A stretch of 41,522 nucleotides of DNA from Paenibacillus phocaeensis (GTDB taxonomy: Bacteria > Bacillota > Bacilli > Paenibacillales > Paenibacillaceae): positions 38,674-80,195 of the forward strand of contig NZ_FCOQ01000014.1 of the NCBI RefSeq assembly GCF_900021165.1, written 5' to 3'. Position 1 is the stretch's first letter; each line of letters begins with the position of its first letter. Shown here piece by piece: positions 25,317-34,960 of this stretch. The notes under the pieces are model-generated. The model was not told the origin of the DNA. It did no database searches and saw only the letters and a program-made list of their open reading frames with translations. The position numbers and the translations under genes are program-made.

Positions 25317-26255
25317 GTGGAGGCTCTAGCGCTTGAGCGGAAGGCCGAAATGAACCGCGAATTGCGGGAAAGACTGGTGCAGCTCAAGAAAGAACGCAAC
25401 GCCATCATTCTGGCGCATTATTATCAGCGGGATGAAATTCAGGAGGTGGCCGATTTTCGGGGGGATTCGTTCCTGCTGGCACAGAAGGCCGCTTCGACCG
25501 ACGCGGAGACCATCGTGTTCTGCGGCGTTCATTTCATGGGGGAAAGCGCGAAGATCCTGGCGCCGAACAAGACGGTGCTGATTCCCGACGAACGCGCCGG
25601 CTGCCCGATGGCCGATATGGTGAATGTCGACGGCTTGCGCAAGCTGAAGGCGCAGCACCCGAATGCCAAAGTGGTGACCTACATCAATTCTTCCGCAGAA
25701 ATCAAAGCGGAAACCGATATCTGCTGCACCTCGTCGAATGCGGTGAAGGTGATCAATTCCGTTGATGCGGACGAAATCATTTGGGTGCCGGATAAGAACC
25801 TTGGTCATTACGTGCAGCAGCATACCGACAAGAAGCTGATCATCTGGGAAGGTTACTGCAATACCCATGATATGTTGACGGTCAAGGACGTCGTTGAGAT
25901 GAAAGCGAAATACCCGAACGCCGAGTTTGTCGTGCATCCGGAATGCCGTCCGGAGGTAGTGGCGATGGGGGATTTCGTGGGCAGCACCACGGCTATTCTG
26001 GAGTATTGCAAGAATTCCTCCGCCAAGGAGTTTATCGTTGGCACGGAGGATGGAACGGGATATCAGCTGCGCAAAGACAGCCCGGATAAGACCTTCCATT
26101 TTGCCACGAAATTCCTGGTGTGCCCGAACATGAAAGTCAATAACCTGAAAAAACTGGTCAAATGCCTGGAAACGATGCAACCGCAGATTTACGTACCGCC
26201 CGTCGTTGCCGACAAAGCCAGATTATCCTTAGAGCGCATGTTACAAGTTAAGTAG
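25317..26255 (+). CDS. nadA: Quinolinate synthase A
   Basis: 312 residues. Three cysteines spaced as in NadA [4Fe-4S] enzymes are seen: Cys 96 (AGCPMAD), Cys 181 (GYCNTHD) and Cys 269 (LVCPNMK). HYYQRDEIQ and FCGVHFMGESAKIL are family motifs. NadA condenses iminoaspartate with dihydroxyacetone phosphate to quinolinate. It starts at GTG 25317, with GGGGAGGA 6 nt upstream. It heads nadA-nadB-nadC, the complete de novo route from aspartate to nicotinate mononucleotide. Confidence 0.95.
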   Translation: MEALALERKAEMNRELRERLVQLKKERNAIILAHYYQRDEIQEVADFRGDSFLLAQKAASTDAETIVFCGVHFMGESAKILAPNKTVLIPDERAGCPMADMVNVDGLRKLKAQHPNAKVVTYINSSAEIKAETDICCTSSNAVKVINSVDADEIIWVPDKNLGHYVQQHTDKKLIIWEGYCNTHDMLTVKDVVEMKAKYPNAEFVVHPECRPEVVAMGDFVGSTTAILEYCKNSSAKEFIVGTEDGTGYQLRKDSPDKTFHFATKFLVCPNMKVNNLKKLVKCLETMQPQIYVPPVVADKARLSLERMLQVK

Positions 26256-26290
26256 CATGCGCTACTCTCTTGTCCAAGATAGGTGAGATT

Positions 26291-27907
26291 GTGATTCCAC
26301 AATATTTGGTTGATTTCGAGGCAGGTCGGCTGCCGGTTGTTGATACGGATGTGATCGTGATCGGTTCGGGGATCGCGGGTCTTTTTACCGCTATTAAGGC
26401 AAGTGAAAAAGATCGCGTAATCCTGATTACGAAAAAATCGATGCTGGAAAGCAATACCCGCTACGCCCAAGGTGGGATTGCCGCCGTGATCTCCGAGGAC
26501 GATTCCCCGGCTTATCACAGGCAGGATACGCTGTTGGCCGGGGCGGGATTGTGCTCCTCCGAAGCGGTGGACATTCTGGTGAACGAAGGGCCCGAAGGCG
26601 TTAAGGAGCTGATGACGCTGGGTACGGCCTTCGATTTGGAGAATGGGGAGCTAGCCCTGACGAAGGAAGGAGCGCACAGCCATCGCCGCATTTTGCATGC
26701 TCATGGAGATGCCACGGGGTATGAGATTGTGCGGGCTTTGTCGGAGCAGGCGGGCGTTCATCCCAACATCGAGGTTTGGGACAATCATTATGTGATCGAT
26801 TTGATTACCGAGGAGAATGAATGCCTGGGCGCGCTTGTCCAGCAGCCTGACGGACAGCGGGTGTTCCTGCGCGGGAAGGCCACGATTCTGTGCTCCGGGG
26901 GAGCCGGGCAGTTGTATCGCTATACGACTAACCCCGAAGTGGCTACGGGCGATGGTATGGCCATCGCTTACAGGGCAGGCGCGGTTCTTCGTGACATGGA
27001 GTTTATTCAATTTCATCCCACTTCACTCTGTTACCCAGGCGCTCCGCGGTTTCTGATCTCCGAGGCCGTTCGCGGCGAAGGGGCCGTGCTGCGCAATATC
27101 AAAGGCGAGCGCTTTATGAGCAAATACCATGAGCTGCTGGAGCTGGCACCGCGGGATATCGTGGCCCGGGCGATCGTGAGCGAAATGGAGGAGACCGGCG
27201 CCAGCATCGTCTATCTCGATATCACGCATGAAGATCCGGAGAAAGTCAGAGCCCGGTTTCCGACGATTTACGAAACCTGCCTGAGCTATGGACTCGATCT
27301 GACGGCCGACTGGATTCCGGTTGCGCCGGCTGCGCATTATATGATGGGAGGCGTTCGCGTCAGTCATCACGGCGAGACGAGCGTGCACCGCTTGTTCGCT
27401 TGCGGGGAGGTCTCGTCAACCGGCGTGCATGGGGCGAACCGGCTGGCGAGCAATTCGCTGTCCGAGGCGATTGTGTTCGGACGCCGGATTATCCGGCGAA
27501 TCCGGGAGCTGCCGCCACGCACCCGAACCGGCGAGGCGATCGCTTACCGCGCCGGCCGTCAAGCTCCGGCTCCGGCCTCGCTGGTCGAACGGCGGCTGGA
27601 CCTGCAGAAGACGATGGTTCGCCGCGCCGGCTTGCGCCGAACGGCCGAAGGCCTTGCCAAAGGGATCGAGGAGCTGGAGAAGCATCAGGCGATTTTTAGC
27701 CAGGTGCTGCATACCCGGGAAGAATGGGAGTACGCCAATATGCTGACCTGCGCGCTGCTGCTGGCCAAGTCTGCGCTGGCGCGGGAGGAGAGCCGGGGCG
27801 GACATTACCGCGAGGATTTCCCGGAGCGCCGCGACGAGAAGTGGCGCAAGCATCTGCTGTGGCAGCGGGATAAAGGAATGTTGGAGGAATATAGCGATGA
27901 TGTTTAA
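26291..27907 (+). CDS. nadB: L-aspartate oxidase
   Basis: 538 residues with the FAD-binding GSGIAGLFTAI near the N-terminus, GAHSHRRILHAHGDATG and the fumarate-reductase-type FLISEAVRGEGA. It oxidises aspartate to iminoaspartate for NadA. The start is uncertain: GTG 26291 is preferred because AGGTGA stands at the right distance, whereas TTG 26270 extends the frame without any ribosome site. A short hairpin, AGTAGC/GCTACT, straddles the nadA stop between the genes. The last 11 nt overlap nadC. Confidence 0.93.
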   Translation: MIPQYLVDFEAGRLPVVDTDVIVIGSGIAGLFTAIKASEKDRVILITKKSMLESNTRYAQGGIAAVISEDDSPAYHRQDTLLAGAGLCSSEAVDILVNEGPEGVKELMTLGTAFDLENGELALTKEGAHSHRRILHAHGDATGYEIVRALSEQAGVHPNIEVWDNHYVIDLITEENECLGALVQQPDGQRVFLRGKATILCSGGAGQLYRYTTNPEVATGDGMAIAYRAGAVLRDMEFIQFHPTSLCYPGAPRFLISEAVRGEGAVLRNIKGERFMSKYHELLELAPRDIVARAIVSEMEETGASIVYLDITHEDPEKVRARFPTIYETCLSYGLDLTADWIPVAPAAHYMMGGVRVSHHGETSVHRLFACGEVSSTGVHGANRLASNSLSEAIVFGRRIIRRIRELPPRTRTGEAIAYRAGRQAPAPASLVERRLDLQKTMVRRAGLRRTAEGLAKGIEELEKHQAIFSQVLHTREEWEYANMLTCALLLAKSALAREESRGGHYREDFPERRDEKWRKHLLWQRDKGMLEEYSDDV

Positions 27908-28763
27908 TGGATATAATGAAGGGCTCGTTGAGGCGATCCGAAATTGGCTGAAGGAAGATGTGGGCTCCGGGGATGTAACGACCTCCGTAACGATCCCGGC
28001 AGGCCATGAATCCAAAGGAATCATTCACGCCAAACAGGGCGGGGTTGTGGCCGGTCTGCCGGTAGCGCGGTTGGTTTTTGAGATCGTCGATCCGAACCTG
28101 ATGTTTACGCCGCGCGTGAAAGATGGCGATCGAATCGAGAAGGGCGCGATTCTGGCCGAGGTTGAAGGAAGCACGCACAGCATTTTGACCGGGGAGCGCT
28201 TGGCGCTGAATTTACTGCAGCGTTTATCCGGAATTGCAACGCGTACGAACACTTACGTGGAGGCGCTTGGCGAGCTGCCGGTTCGGCTGGTCGACACGCG
28301 GAAGACGACACCGGGCCACCGGATGCTGGAGAAATACGCCGTTCGCATCGGAGGGGGCGCCAATCACCGCTTCGGGTTGTACGATGCCGTGATGATCAAG
28401 GATAATCACATTAAAGGGGCCGGAGGCATCGCCCAAGCGGTCAGCCGCGCCCGCGCTCATATTCCGCATACGATGACCATTGAGGTGGAGACGGAAAACT
28501 TGGATCAGGTCGAAGAAGCCTTGCAGGCCGGAGCGGATATTATCATGCTCGACAATATGGCCCCCGATCTGATGAAGGAAGCGGTGCGCCGCATCAAGGC
28601 CAAAGCCCCGCATGTGAAGGTGGAGGCGTCGGGCAACGTGTCGCTGGAGACGATCCGCGGCATTGCCGAGAGCGGCGTGGACGTCATTTCCGTGGGACGG
28701 TTGACGTATTCTTTTGAAAGCCTGGATATCAGTCTGGATCTGAACGGCAAGAAGGAGGGTTAA
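27897..28763 (+). CDS. nadC: Nicotinate-nucleotide pyrophosphorylase (carboxylating)
   Basis: 288 residues. Seen are [10 protein letters not shown] near the N-terminus, the active-site stretch [34 protein letters not shown] and [12 protein letters not shown]. It turns quinolinate and PRPP into nicotinate mononucleotide, CO2 and PPi. GGAGGA lies about 9 nt before ATG 27897; the start is inside the end of nadB, so the two are translationally coupled. Confidence 0.96.
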   Translation: MMFNGYNEGLVEAIRNWLKEDVGSGDVTTSVTIPAGHESKGIIHAKQGGVVAGLPVARLVFEIVDPNLMFTPRVKDGDRIEKGAILAEVEGSTHSILTGERLALNLLQRLSGIATRTNTYVEALGELPVRLVDTRKTTPGHRMLEKYAVRIGGGANHRFGLYDAVMIKDNHIKGAGGIAQAVSRARAHIPHTMTIEVETENLDQVEEALQAGADIIMLDNMAPDLMKEAVRRIKAKAPHVKVEASGNVSLETIRGIAESGVDVISVGRLTYSFESLDISLDLNGKKEG

Positions 28764-28770
28764 CTACCGC

Positions 28771-29535
28771 ATGTTCCTTGTAGTCGATGTAGGCAATACG
28801 AATATCGTGCTGGGGATTTACCGGGAGAAGGAACTGCTCCATCATTTCCGCATCAGCACGAACCGTCAAGCCACGGTGGACGAGTACGGCGTCTTGATTC
28901 ACAACCTGTTCCATATGGTGGGTGTTCGGAAGAACGAGATCGAAGGCGTCATCATTTCTTCGGTTGTTCCGCCGTTAATGCACGTGCTGGAAGAGTTGTC
29001 CGAGAAATACCTGCACCATAAGCCGCTCGTTGTCGGCCCGGGCATCAAAACCGGGTTGAACCTGCGCTACGAAAATCCGCGCGAGGTTGGCGCGGACCGG
29101 ATCGTCAACGCCGTTGCGGCGATCGAGCAGTACGGCGGGCCGCTGGTGGTCGTCGATTTCGGCACGGCCACGACGTTTGACTGCATCGATGCGGCCGGCA
29201 ATTATCTCGGCGGCGCGATCGTGCCGGGGATCGGCATTTCGACGGAGGCGCTGTACCAACGGGCTTCCAAGCTTCCCCGGATCGAGCTGGAGAAGCCGAA
29301 GAAGGTGATCGGCCGCAATACGGTGCATGCGATGCAAGCGGGGATTATCTTCGGTTATGCCGGCCAGGTGGATGGCATTGTGGAACGGATCGCCCAGGAG
29401 ATGGGCGCGAAGCCGAAAGTCATCGCAACCGGGGGGTTAGCCGAGCTGATCGCCAGCGAAACGCGGACAATCGAGGAAGTCAACTCGCAGTTAACCCTGG
29501 AGGGGCTGCGAATTATATACGAACGCAATCAATAA
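28771..29535 (+). CDS. coaX: Type III pantothenate kinase
   Basis: 254 residues with the type III PanK motifs [10 protein letters not shown] at the N-terminus, [11 protein letters not shown] and [15 protein letters not shown]. It phosphorylates pantothenate, the first step of CoA synthesis, and unlike type I and II enzymes is not fed back by CoA. AAGGAGGG precedes the ATG, 7 nt after the nadC stop. coaX-hslO-cysK is conserved in Bacillales. Confidence 0.96.
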   Translation: MFLVVDVGNTNIVLGIYREKELLHHFRISTNRQATVDEYGVLIHNLFHMVGVRKNEIEGVIISSVVPPLMHVLEELSEKYLHHKPLVVGPGIKTGLNLRYENPREVGADRIVNAVAAIEQYGGPLVVVDFGTATTFDCIDAAGNYLGGAIVPGIGISTEALYQRASKLPRIELEKPKKVIGRNTVHAMQAGIIFGYAGQVDGIVERIAQEMGAKPKVIATGGLAELIASETRTIEEVNSQLTLEGLRIIYERNQ

Positions 29536-29604
29536 AGCGGGCGATGGTTATACTGGTAGAAGTTCAAGTTACTCCTGGGAGGTAGTGAAAGGAGGTCCCT
29601 TCGC

Positions 29605-30498
29605 ATGATGGACCAGAACAACAAACAAGACCGGCTGATCCGCGGGATCGCGATGGACGGGAAAGTACGCGCCTTCGCCGTGCGAACAACGGAATTGGTA
29701 GAGGAGCTGCGCCGCCGGCATGATACCTATCCAACGGCAACGGCCGCCATGGGGCGCACGGTAACCGCCGCTGCCATGATGGGGGCGATGCTCAAAGGCG
29801 AGGAGAAGCTGACCGTCCAGGTCAAAGGCGATGGGCCGATCGGCCAAATCATCGCGGATGCCAACGCCAAAGGCGAGGTGCGCGGGTACGTCAAGAACCC
29901 GCATGTTCATCTGCCGAGCAACAGCCAGGGGAAACTGGATGTACGCGGCGTTGTCGGGACGGATGGATTTATCCATGTGACGAAGGATCTGGGGCTGAAG
30001 GAGCCCTACCGCGGCAGCGTGCCGCTGATCTCCGGCGAGTTGGGCGAGGATTTCACGTATTATTTTGCCGTGTCGGAGCAAACGCCTTCTGCCGTCGGAT
30101 TAGGGGTGTTGGTGGACGTGGACAACTCGGTGATCGTGGCGGGCGGCTTCATTATTCAGTTGCTCCCGGGCTTAAGCGATTCGGAGATCGACACGATCGA
30201 GAAGGCGGTTGGCCAACTGCCGCCGGTGACGACGCTGCTTGATCAAGGCCTGGAGCTTGAGGATATGCTGCGCCGGATCGTACCGGATGTGCAGGTGCTG
30301 GAGGAAATGGACATCGTCTTCTCCTGCAACTGTTCCCGGGAACGGGTGGAGCGCACGCTGATCAGCTTGGGCAGGAAGGAGCTGGAGGAGCTGCGGGACG
30401 AAGATCAAGAGACGGAAGTTGTCTGTGATTTCTGCAACGAACCTTACCTATTTACAACCGAGGATCTCGATCAGCTGATTGCTCAAGCGGAGAAATAG
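29605..30498 (+). CDS. hslO: Redox-regulated chaperone Hsp33
   Basis: 297 residues with the C-terminal zinc/redox switch CNCSRERV ... VVCDFCNEPY (CxC and CxxC), and the N-terminal TAAMGRTVTAAAMMGAMLKGEE typical of Hsp33. Oxidation forms disulphides, releases zinc and activates holdase activity. AAAGGAGGT stands about 10 nt before ATG 29605. Confidence 0.95.
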   Translation: MMDQNNKQDRLIRGIAMDGKVRAFAVRTTELVEELRRRHDTYPTATAAMGRTVTAAAMMGAMLKGEEKLTVQVKGDGPIGQIIADANAKGEVRGYVKNPHVHLPSNSQGKLDVRGVVGTDGFIHVTKDLGLKEPYRGSVPLISGELGEDFTYYFAVSEQTPSAVGLGVLVDVDNSVIVAGGFIIQLLPGLSDSEIDTIEKAVGQLPPVTTLLDQGLELEDMLRRIVPDVQVLEEMDIVFSCNCSRERVERTLISLGRKELEELRDEDQETEVVCDFCNEPYLFTTEDLDQLIAQAEK

Positions 30499-30543
30499 GA
30501 CAAGAGCGGCTGGAAAACCTGAACCAAGCCTATAGGACAAAAG

Positions 30544-30590
30544 ATACTTTGCGGATCGGTCGGCAAGACCTTTGTTGCAAAGTATTTTTT
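30544..30590 (+). terminator. Terminator after hslO
   Basis: ATACTTTGC (30544-30552) pairs with GCAAAGTAT (30577-30585), followed by a T-run; an inner stem GGTC/GACC lies in the loop. Confidence 0.85.
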
Positions 30591-30600
30591 GTGACTTTTC

Positions 30601-30634
30601 TTGACAACTCCAATCGGGGTTGTTAAGATATAAT
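30601..30634 (+). promoter_or_regulatory. cysK promoter region with inverted repeat in the spacer
   Basis: TTGACA is at 30601-30606. Two -10 candidates overlap: TAAGAT at 30624-30629 (17-bp spacer) and TATAAT at 30629-30634 (22-bp spacer). ACAACTCC and GGGGTTGT (30604-30623) form an inverted repeat around AATC, with one G-T pair, covering the spacer. An operator for a sulphur regulator such as CymR is possible but not shown. Confidence 0.6.
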
Positions 30635-30646
30635 CAGAAAACCAAC

Positions 30647-30708
30647 TTATTTACTCGGAAATAAATGAAAGCTGATAAATCGCACATCCTAAACTGTCTA
30701 GCTTTCAT
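30647..30708 (+). promoter_or_regulatory. Two stem-loops in the cysK leader
   Basis: TTATTT/AAATAA (30647-30664, perfect 6 bp) is followed at once by ATGAAAGCT (30665-30673) pairing perfectly with AGCTTTCAT (30700-30708). No T-box (the AGGGTGG core) or S-box signature was seen. A T-run at 30733-30739 lacks a clear stem before it. Confidence 0.5.
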
Positions 30709-30764
30709 ATTGGGGCAGCCAGATCGACTAGGTTATTTTTTTATCCAAAGGGAGGATATTTGAT

Positions 30765-31703
30765 ATGGCAAAAGTCGTAAATAGCGTGACGGAATTGATC
30801 GGAGATACGCCGCTGGTCCGGTTGAACCGGGTTGTGCCGGAGGACAGCGCAGAAATTTATGTGAAGCTGGAATACCAAAATCCAGGGTCCAGCGTGAAGG
30901 ACCGGATTGCGATCAGCATTGTGGAAGAAGCGGAGAAAGCCGGCAAGCTGAAGTCGGGCGGAACGATTATCGAAGCTACCAGCGGGAACACCGGGATTGG
31001 CCTGGCGATGGTTGCGGCGGCTAAAGGGTATAAAGCCGTTATCGTGATGCCGGAGACGATGAGCTTGGAACGCCGCAACCTGCTGCGCGCTTATGGGGCC
31101 GAGCTTGTATTGACTCCGGGAGCCGAAGGGATGAACGGGGCGGTGAAGAAAGCCGAGGAGCTGCTGGCAGCGAATCCGGATTATTTCCTGGCGGACCAAT
31201 TTAGAACGCAAGCGAACGTGAAGATCCACCGTGAAACGACAGGCCCGGAAATCGTTGAGGCGATCGAATCGCTGGACGGGCGTCTGGATGCGTTCGTTGC
31301 TGGGATCGGTACGGGCGGTACGATTACCGGTGCGGGTGAAGTATTGAAGAAACGGTTCCCGGATCTGAAAATTTACGCGGTTGAACCGGCGGCATCGCCG
31401 ATTTTGTCCGGCGGCAAACCTGGACCGCACAAGATCCAAGGTCTTGGTGCGAACTTCATTCCGGAGATTTTGAACCGCGAAATTTATGATGAAATCATTC
31501 ATGTGGAGAACGATGAGGCGTTTGAACAAGCGCGGACGGTAGCGAAAGAGGAAGGCATCCTGTCCGGGATTTCCTCCGGCGCTGCGGTGTTCGCCGCTTT
31601 GAAGGTGGCTAAAGAACTCGGCAAAGGCAAGCGGGTCGTCGCGGTGATTCCAAGTAACGGCGAACGCTACCTCAGCACGCCGCTGTACAACTTCGAAGCT
31701 TAA
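30765..31703 (+). CDS. cysK: Cysteine synthase A (O-acetylserine sulfhydrylase)
   Basis: 312 residues. The PLP lysine is in [11 protein letters not shown] (Lys 45), the substrate loop is [10 protein letters not shown], and the phosphate-binding loop is [10 protein letters not shown]. It makes cysteine from O-acetylserine and sulfide. AAAGGGAGG lies about 9 nt before the ATG. It is flanked by terminators, so it is a single-gene unit with a ~125-nt leader. Confidence 0.95.
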   Translation: MAKVVNSVTELIGDTPLVRLNRVVPEDSAEIYVKLEYQNPGSSVKDRIAISIVEEAEKAGKLKSGGTIIEATSGNTGIGLAMVAAAKGYKAVIVMPETMSLERRNLLRAYGAELVLTPGAEGMNGAVKKAEELLAANPDYFLADQFRTQANVKIHRETTGPEIVEAIESLDGRLDAFVAGIGTGGTITGAGEVLKKRFPDLKIYAVEPAASPILSGGKPGPHKIQGLGANFIPEILNREIYDEIIHVENDEAFEQARTVAKEEGILSGISSGAAVFAALKVAKELGKGKRVVAVIPSNGERYLSTPLYNFEA

Positions 31704-31728
31704 TCGTTCCTCAGGAGAGCGATCCCAA

Positions 31729-31770
31729 CCCCCGGCTGTTCGAAATGAACGGTCCGGGGGCTTTCATTTT
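31729..31770 (+). terminator. Terminator after cysK
   Basis: CCCCCGG (31729-31735) pairs with CCGGGGG (31754-31760); GTTC/GAAC forms an inner stem. A T-rich stretch follows. Confidence 0.82.
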
Positions 31771-31781
31771 CAGGCGGTCTT

Positions 31782-31793
31782 CTAGTATACTAG
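31782..31793. promoter_or_regulatory. 12-bp perfect palindrome over a -10-like hexamer before pabB
   Basis: CTAGTATACTAG is its own reverse complement and contains TATACT at 31786-31791, a possible -10 for the pab/fol operon. No strong -35 stands 17 bp upstream, so a protein-binding role is as likely as a promoter. Confidence 0.4.
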
Positions 31794-31850
31794 CTTCCAA
31801 TAAGATCAGAGCTGCTTCAGAATGATGGAAGATGTGGAGGATCAACGCGG

Positions 31851-33395
31851 TTGATGGAGAACATGACGACTTGGGAGCAATGGATGAAATGGGCGGAGAC
31901 AGGAGCATGGACGATGCTGCCTTTTGCGGTCAAATGCCCGCTGGCGGCTTCCGGCTTGCCTGAGGATTGGTCCCGGGCATGGGCGGAGGCCGGGCCGTAT
32001 ACTTGTGTGCTGGAGAGCGGCAAAGGGGGACGTTACACCTTTTTGGGCTTGGCCCCGGTATCGGTCATTCGCGGCAAAGGCGATGAGGCGGTCGTCTACG
32101 ATCTTCCTGCCGATACGGCTTCAACCCGGCAAGGCAAGCCGCTGGAGCTGCTGCGGGACTGGATGGAGCCGTTCCGGGCGCCAGCGGTGCCTGGACTGCC
32201 TAAATTCAGCGGCGGCGCCGTCGGGTACCTCGCCTACGATGTGGCGCGATCGTTGGAGCGGCTGCCGGACTTGGCGCAGGACGATCTTGGCCTGGACGAT
32301 TATATCTGGATGCGGTTTACGGAATTGTGGGCTGTCGATCAAGAAGAAGGTCATGTCTACTGTGTCGTCCATGTCCCGATGGATTCAGCGTCCAAGGATC
32401 AGCTGCGCGAGAGCTACCGCCGCGCCGAAGAACGGGCTTCGCTCATGGCGGAGCGTTGGGCGGGCTTCTGCTTCTGCGAAGCGACCGACCCATCCGCATC
32501 GGGAAGCCAAGCGGCGCCTTCGCCGATCAGTGACGAGGAGCTGGAGCATCGCCGTTTAAGCGTCTCGATGACGCAGGAGGCGTTTGAAGCGGCGGTGCGG
32601 CGGGTGAAGGCGTATATTGCCGCCGGCGACGTGTTCCAGGTGAACCTGTCGCTGCGCCAGGCCTTTGCATTGGCGGCGTCGCCGGAGCGGGTGTACGAGC
32701 AGCTTCGGCGGCTAAATCCGTCGCCCTATATGGGCTTGCTCCGTTTTCCCGATTTCCGGCTCGTATCCGCTTCGCCGGAGCTGCTGGTGAAGGTGGAGCG
32801 AGGGAAGATCAGTACGCGCCCGATTGCAGGAACGCGGCGGCGGGGACATTCGCTGGAAGAGGATCAGCGGATGGAGGCGGAGCTGCGGGCCAGCGACAAA
32901 GAGCAGGCGGAGCATATCATGCTGGTCGACCTTCTGCGGAATGATATCGGCCGCGTGGCGGAGTACGGAACGGTGCGGGTCAGCGAGCTGTTCACCGTGG
33001 AGCGTTATTCGCATGTCATGCATCTGGTATCCGAGGTCGAAGGGGGGCTCGGCGGAGATCATACGTTGTATGATGCGATCGCCGCTGTTTTTCCGGGAGG
33101 CACGATTACCGGAGCGCCCAAGGTGCGCACGATGGAAATCATCGAGGAGCTGGAGCCGGTCACGCGAGGGCCTTATACCGGCGCGATGGGATGGATTGAC
33201 TATACCGGCAATATGGAATTAAATATTATTATACGTACGCTGGTCGCGAAGGACGGCGTGGGTTATTTGCAGACGGGAGCGGGGATCGTGATCGATTCGG
33301 ACCCGTACCGTGAGTACAGGGAATGCTTTAACAAGGCCAGAGCTGTTGCTTTGGCGATTCAACAGAGCGAGAAGAGCCAGCTGGACAAAGTCTAG
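31851..33395 (+). CDS. pabB: Aminodeoxychorismate synthase component I
   Basis: 514 residues of the anthranilate synthase I/chorismate-binding family, with AYIAAGDVFQVNLSLRQ, PIAGTRRRGHSLEEDQ, LLRNDIGRVAEYGTV and the C-terminal GGTITGAPKVRTMEIIEELE. It aminates chorismate with ammonia from PabA. Sequence alone does not exclude TrpE, and PIAGT (not PIKGT) is TrpE-like, but the position before pabA-pabC-folP decides for PabB. The start is TTG 31851 (10 nt from GGAGG) or ATG 31854; both are tandem codons in the same frame. Confidence 0.88.
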   Translation: MMENMTTWEQWMKWAETGAWTMLPFAVKCPLAASGLPEDWSRAWAEAGPYTCVLESGKGGRYTFLGLAPVSVIRGKGDEAVVYDLPADTASTRQGKPLELLRDWMEPFRAPAVPGLPKFSGGAVGYLAYDVARSLERLPDLAQDDLGLDDYIWMRFTELWAVDQEEGHVYCVVHVPMDSASKDQLRESYRRAEERASLMAERWAGFCFCEATDPSASGSQAAPSPISDEELEHRRLSVSMTQEAFEAAVRRVKAYIAAGDVFQVNLSLRQAFALAASPERVYEQLRRLNPSPYMGLLRFPDFRLVSASPELLVKVERGKISTRPIAGTRRRGHSLEEDQRMEAELRASDKEQAEHIMLVDLLRNDIGRVAEYGTVRVSELFTVERYSHVMHLVSEVEGGLGGDHTLYDAIAAVFPGGTITGAPKVRTMEIIEELEPVTRGPYTGAMGWIDYTGNMELNIIIRTLVAKDGVGYLQTGAGIVIDSDPYREYRECFNKARAVALAIQQSEKSQLDKV

Positions 33396-33413
33396 GACAG
33401 GAGATGAGACGAG

Positions 33414-33995
33414 ATGATTTTGGTGATCGACAACTATGATTCTTTCACGTACAATTTGGTGCAGTATTTAGGCGAGTTAGGTGAGGAAGTAACTGTCCGC
33501 CGCAACGATGAGATCGATCTTGCGGGAATCGAGGCTTTGCAGCCGGATCATATCTTAATATCTCCCGGCCCGTGTACCCCCAATGAGGCGGGGATTACGC
33601 TGGATTTGATCGATCATTTTAAGGGAGTGATCCCAATCTTTGGCGTTTGCTTGGGGCACCAGGCTATTGGTCAAGCCTTCGGCGGCAACGTAATCCGCGC
33701 CGAGCGGCTGATGCACGGCAAGACGTCGCCGATTTACCATCAGGGGGAGTCTGTGTTCGCCGGATTGCCGTCGCCGTTCACGGCCACGCGTTATCATTCC
33801 CTTATTGTGGAGCGCGAGAGCCTGCCGGATTGTCTGGAGATTACGGCTGAGACAGCGGAAGGGGAAATCATGGGGCTGCGCCACAAAGCGTACGCCGTAG
33901 AAGGAGTACAATTCCATCCCGAGTCGATTATTACTCAGCATGGCCACCAGATTCTCCGTAACTTCCTGAATCGGAAGGCGGAAGCGAAAGCATGA
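33414..33995 (+). CDS. pabA: Aminodeoxychorismate/anthranilate synthase component II (glutamine amidotransferase)
   Basis: 193 residues, a class I glutamine amidotransferase: nucleophile Cys 79 in GVCLGHQ, oxyanion [10 protein letters not shown], and the His-Glu pair in FHPES near 168. It hydrolyses glutamine to feed ammonia to PabB. In Bacillus the single PabA/TrpG serves both folate and tryptophan synthesis; that dual use is likely but unproven here. Its stop overlaps the pabC ATG. Confidence 0.94.
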   Translation: MILVIDNYDSFTYNLVQYLGELGEEVTVRRNDEIDLAGIEALQPDHILISPGPCTPNEAGITLDLIDHFKGVIPIFGVCLGHQAIGQAFGGNVIRAERLMHGKTSPIYHQGESVFAGLPSPFTATRYHSLIVERESLPDCLEITAETAEGEIMGLRHKAYAVEGVQFHPESIITQHGHQILRNFLNRKAEAKA

Positions 33996-34960
33996 ATTAC
34001 ATCGGGGTGGAGGGGGTTCCGACCCCGGCCGATCAAGCCGTGATCTCCGTAATGGATCACGGCTTTATGTACGGGATCGGCTTATTTGAGACGTTCCGCA
34101 CTTACGGAGGGCAGCCATTCCTGCTGGAGCGGCATCTGGAGCGGCTGACGGCGGGCTGCAAGGCGCTGGGGATCGACTACAAGGCCGATCTCCGCCAGGT
34201 CAAGGCCGAGATTCGCGAGCTGCTGGAGCGGAACGGCTTGGACGAAGGCTATATTCGTTATACCGTGACCGCCGGCGAGGGACCGCTGGGACTGCCGGCC
34301 GGCGACTACGACAAGCCGAGGGTTGTGATCTATGTGAAGCCGCTGCCGGAGCCGGGGGCAGCGTTGTACACGAAGGGGAAGCCGTTGTGGCGGTTGGCGA
34401 TTCCCAGGAACACGCCGGAGGGCGAGGTTCGTTTCAAATCGCTGCACTATATGAACAATGTGCTGGCGAAGCGCGAGCTCGCCCGAATGGAACGCGAGGC
34501 GCTGCAGCAGGGGGCGTCCGTCTTCGAGGTGCACGAGCCGCGCCCCTCGGCCGTCCCCGCTGAAGGGCTGCTGCTGACGGCCGAGGGCTGGCTGGCGGAA
34601 GGGATCGTCAGCAATGTATTTTTTGTGCGGAATGGCAAATGTTATACGCCGGATATCGATACCGGCATTCTCCCCGGCATTACTCGCGCCGTGGTGCTAG
34701 AGCTGGCGGCCGAGCAGGGGCTTCCGACGGAGGAAGGCCGCTATACCTGGGACGAGCTGCTGACGGCTGATGAAGTATTTCTGACGAATTCGATTCAGGA
34801 GCTTGTGCCGGTGACGGAATTGGTCGAGCTCGACATGCAGGTCCGCCAGGGGATGCAGCGGCGCAAGGTCGGAGCCGGACTTATCGGGCCGGTTACGCAA
34901 TCGCTGCTGGGAAAGTATAGGGAGAAGGCGAGGAATGGCGATGCAGCCGATCATTTATAA
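33992..34960 (+). CDS. pabC: Aminodeoxychorismate lyase (class IV PLP enzyme)
   Basis: 322 residues of the branched-chain aminotransferase/ADC lyase fold: [18 protein letters not shown], the PLP lysine in FKSLHYMNN, and [14 protein letters not shown] followed by [11 protein letters not shown]. It releases pyruvate from aminodeoxychorismate to give p-aminobenzoate. The ATGA overlap with pabA implies coupling. A D-amino-acid aminotransferase would look similar; the neighbourhood settles the call. The last 26 nt overlap folP. Confidence 0.9.
   Translation: MNYIGVEGVPTPADQAVISVMDHGFMYGIGLFETFRTYGGQPFLLERHLERLTAGCKALGIDYKADLRQVKAEIRELLERNGLDEGYIRYTVTAGEGPLGLPAGDYDKPRVVIYVKPLPEPGAALYTKGKPLWRLAIPRNTPEGEVRFKSLHYMNNVLAKRELARMEREALQQGASVFEVHEPRPSAVPAEGLLLTAEGWLAEGIVSNVFFVRNGKCYTPDIDTGILPGITRAVVLELAAEQGLPTEEGRYTWDELLTADEVFLTNSIQELVPVTELVELDMQVRQGMQRRKVGAGLIGPVTQSLLGKYREKARNGDAADHL

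Noticed and set aside
30641..30764. T-box or SAM riboswitch before cysK
   Set aside because: No T-box core, specifier-loop pattern or S-box conserved blocks were seen in the short leader.
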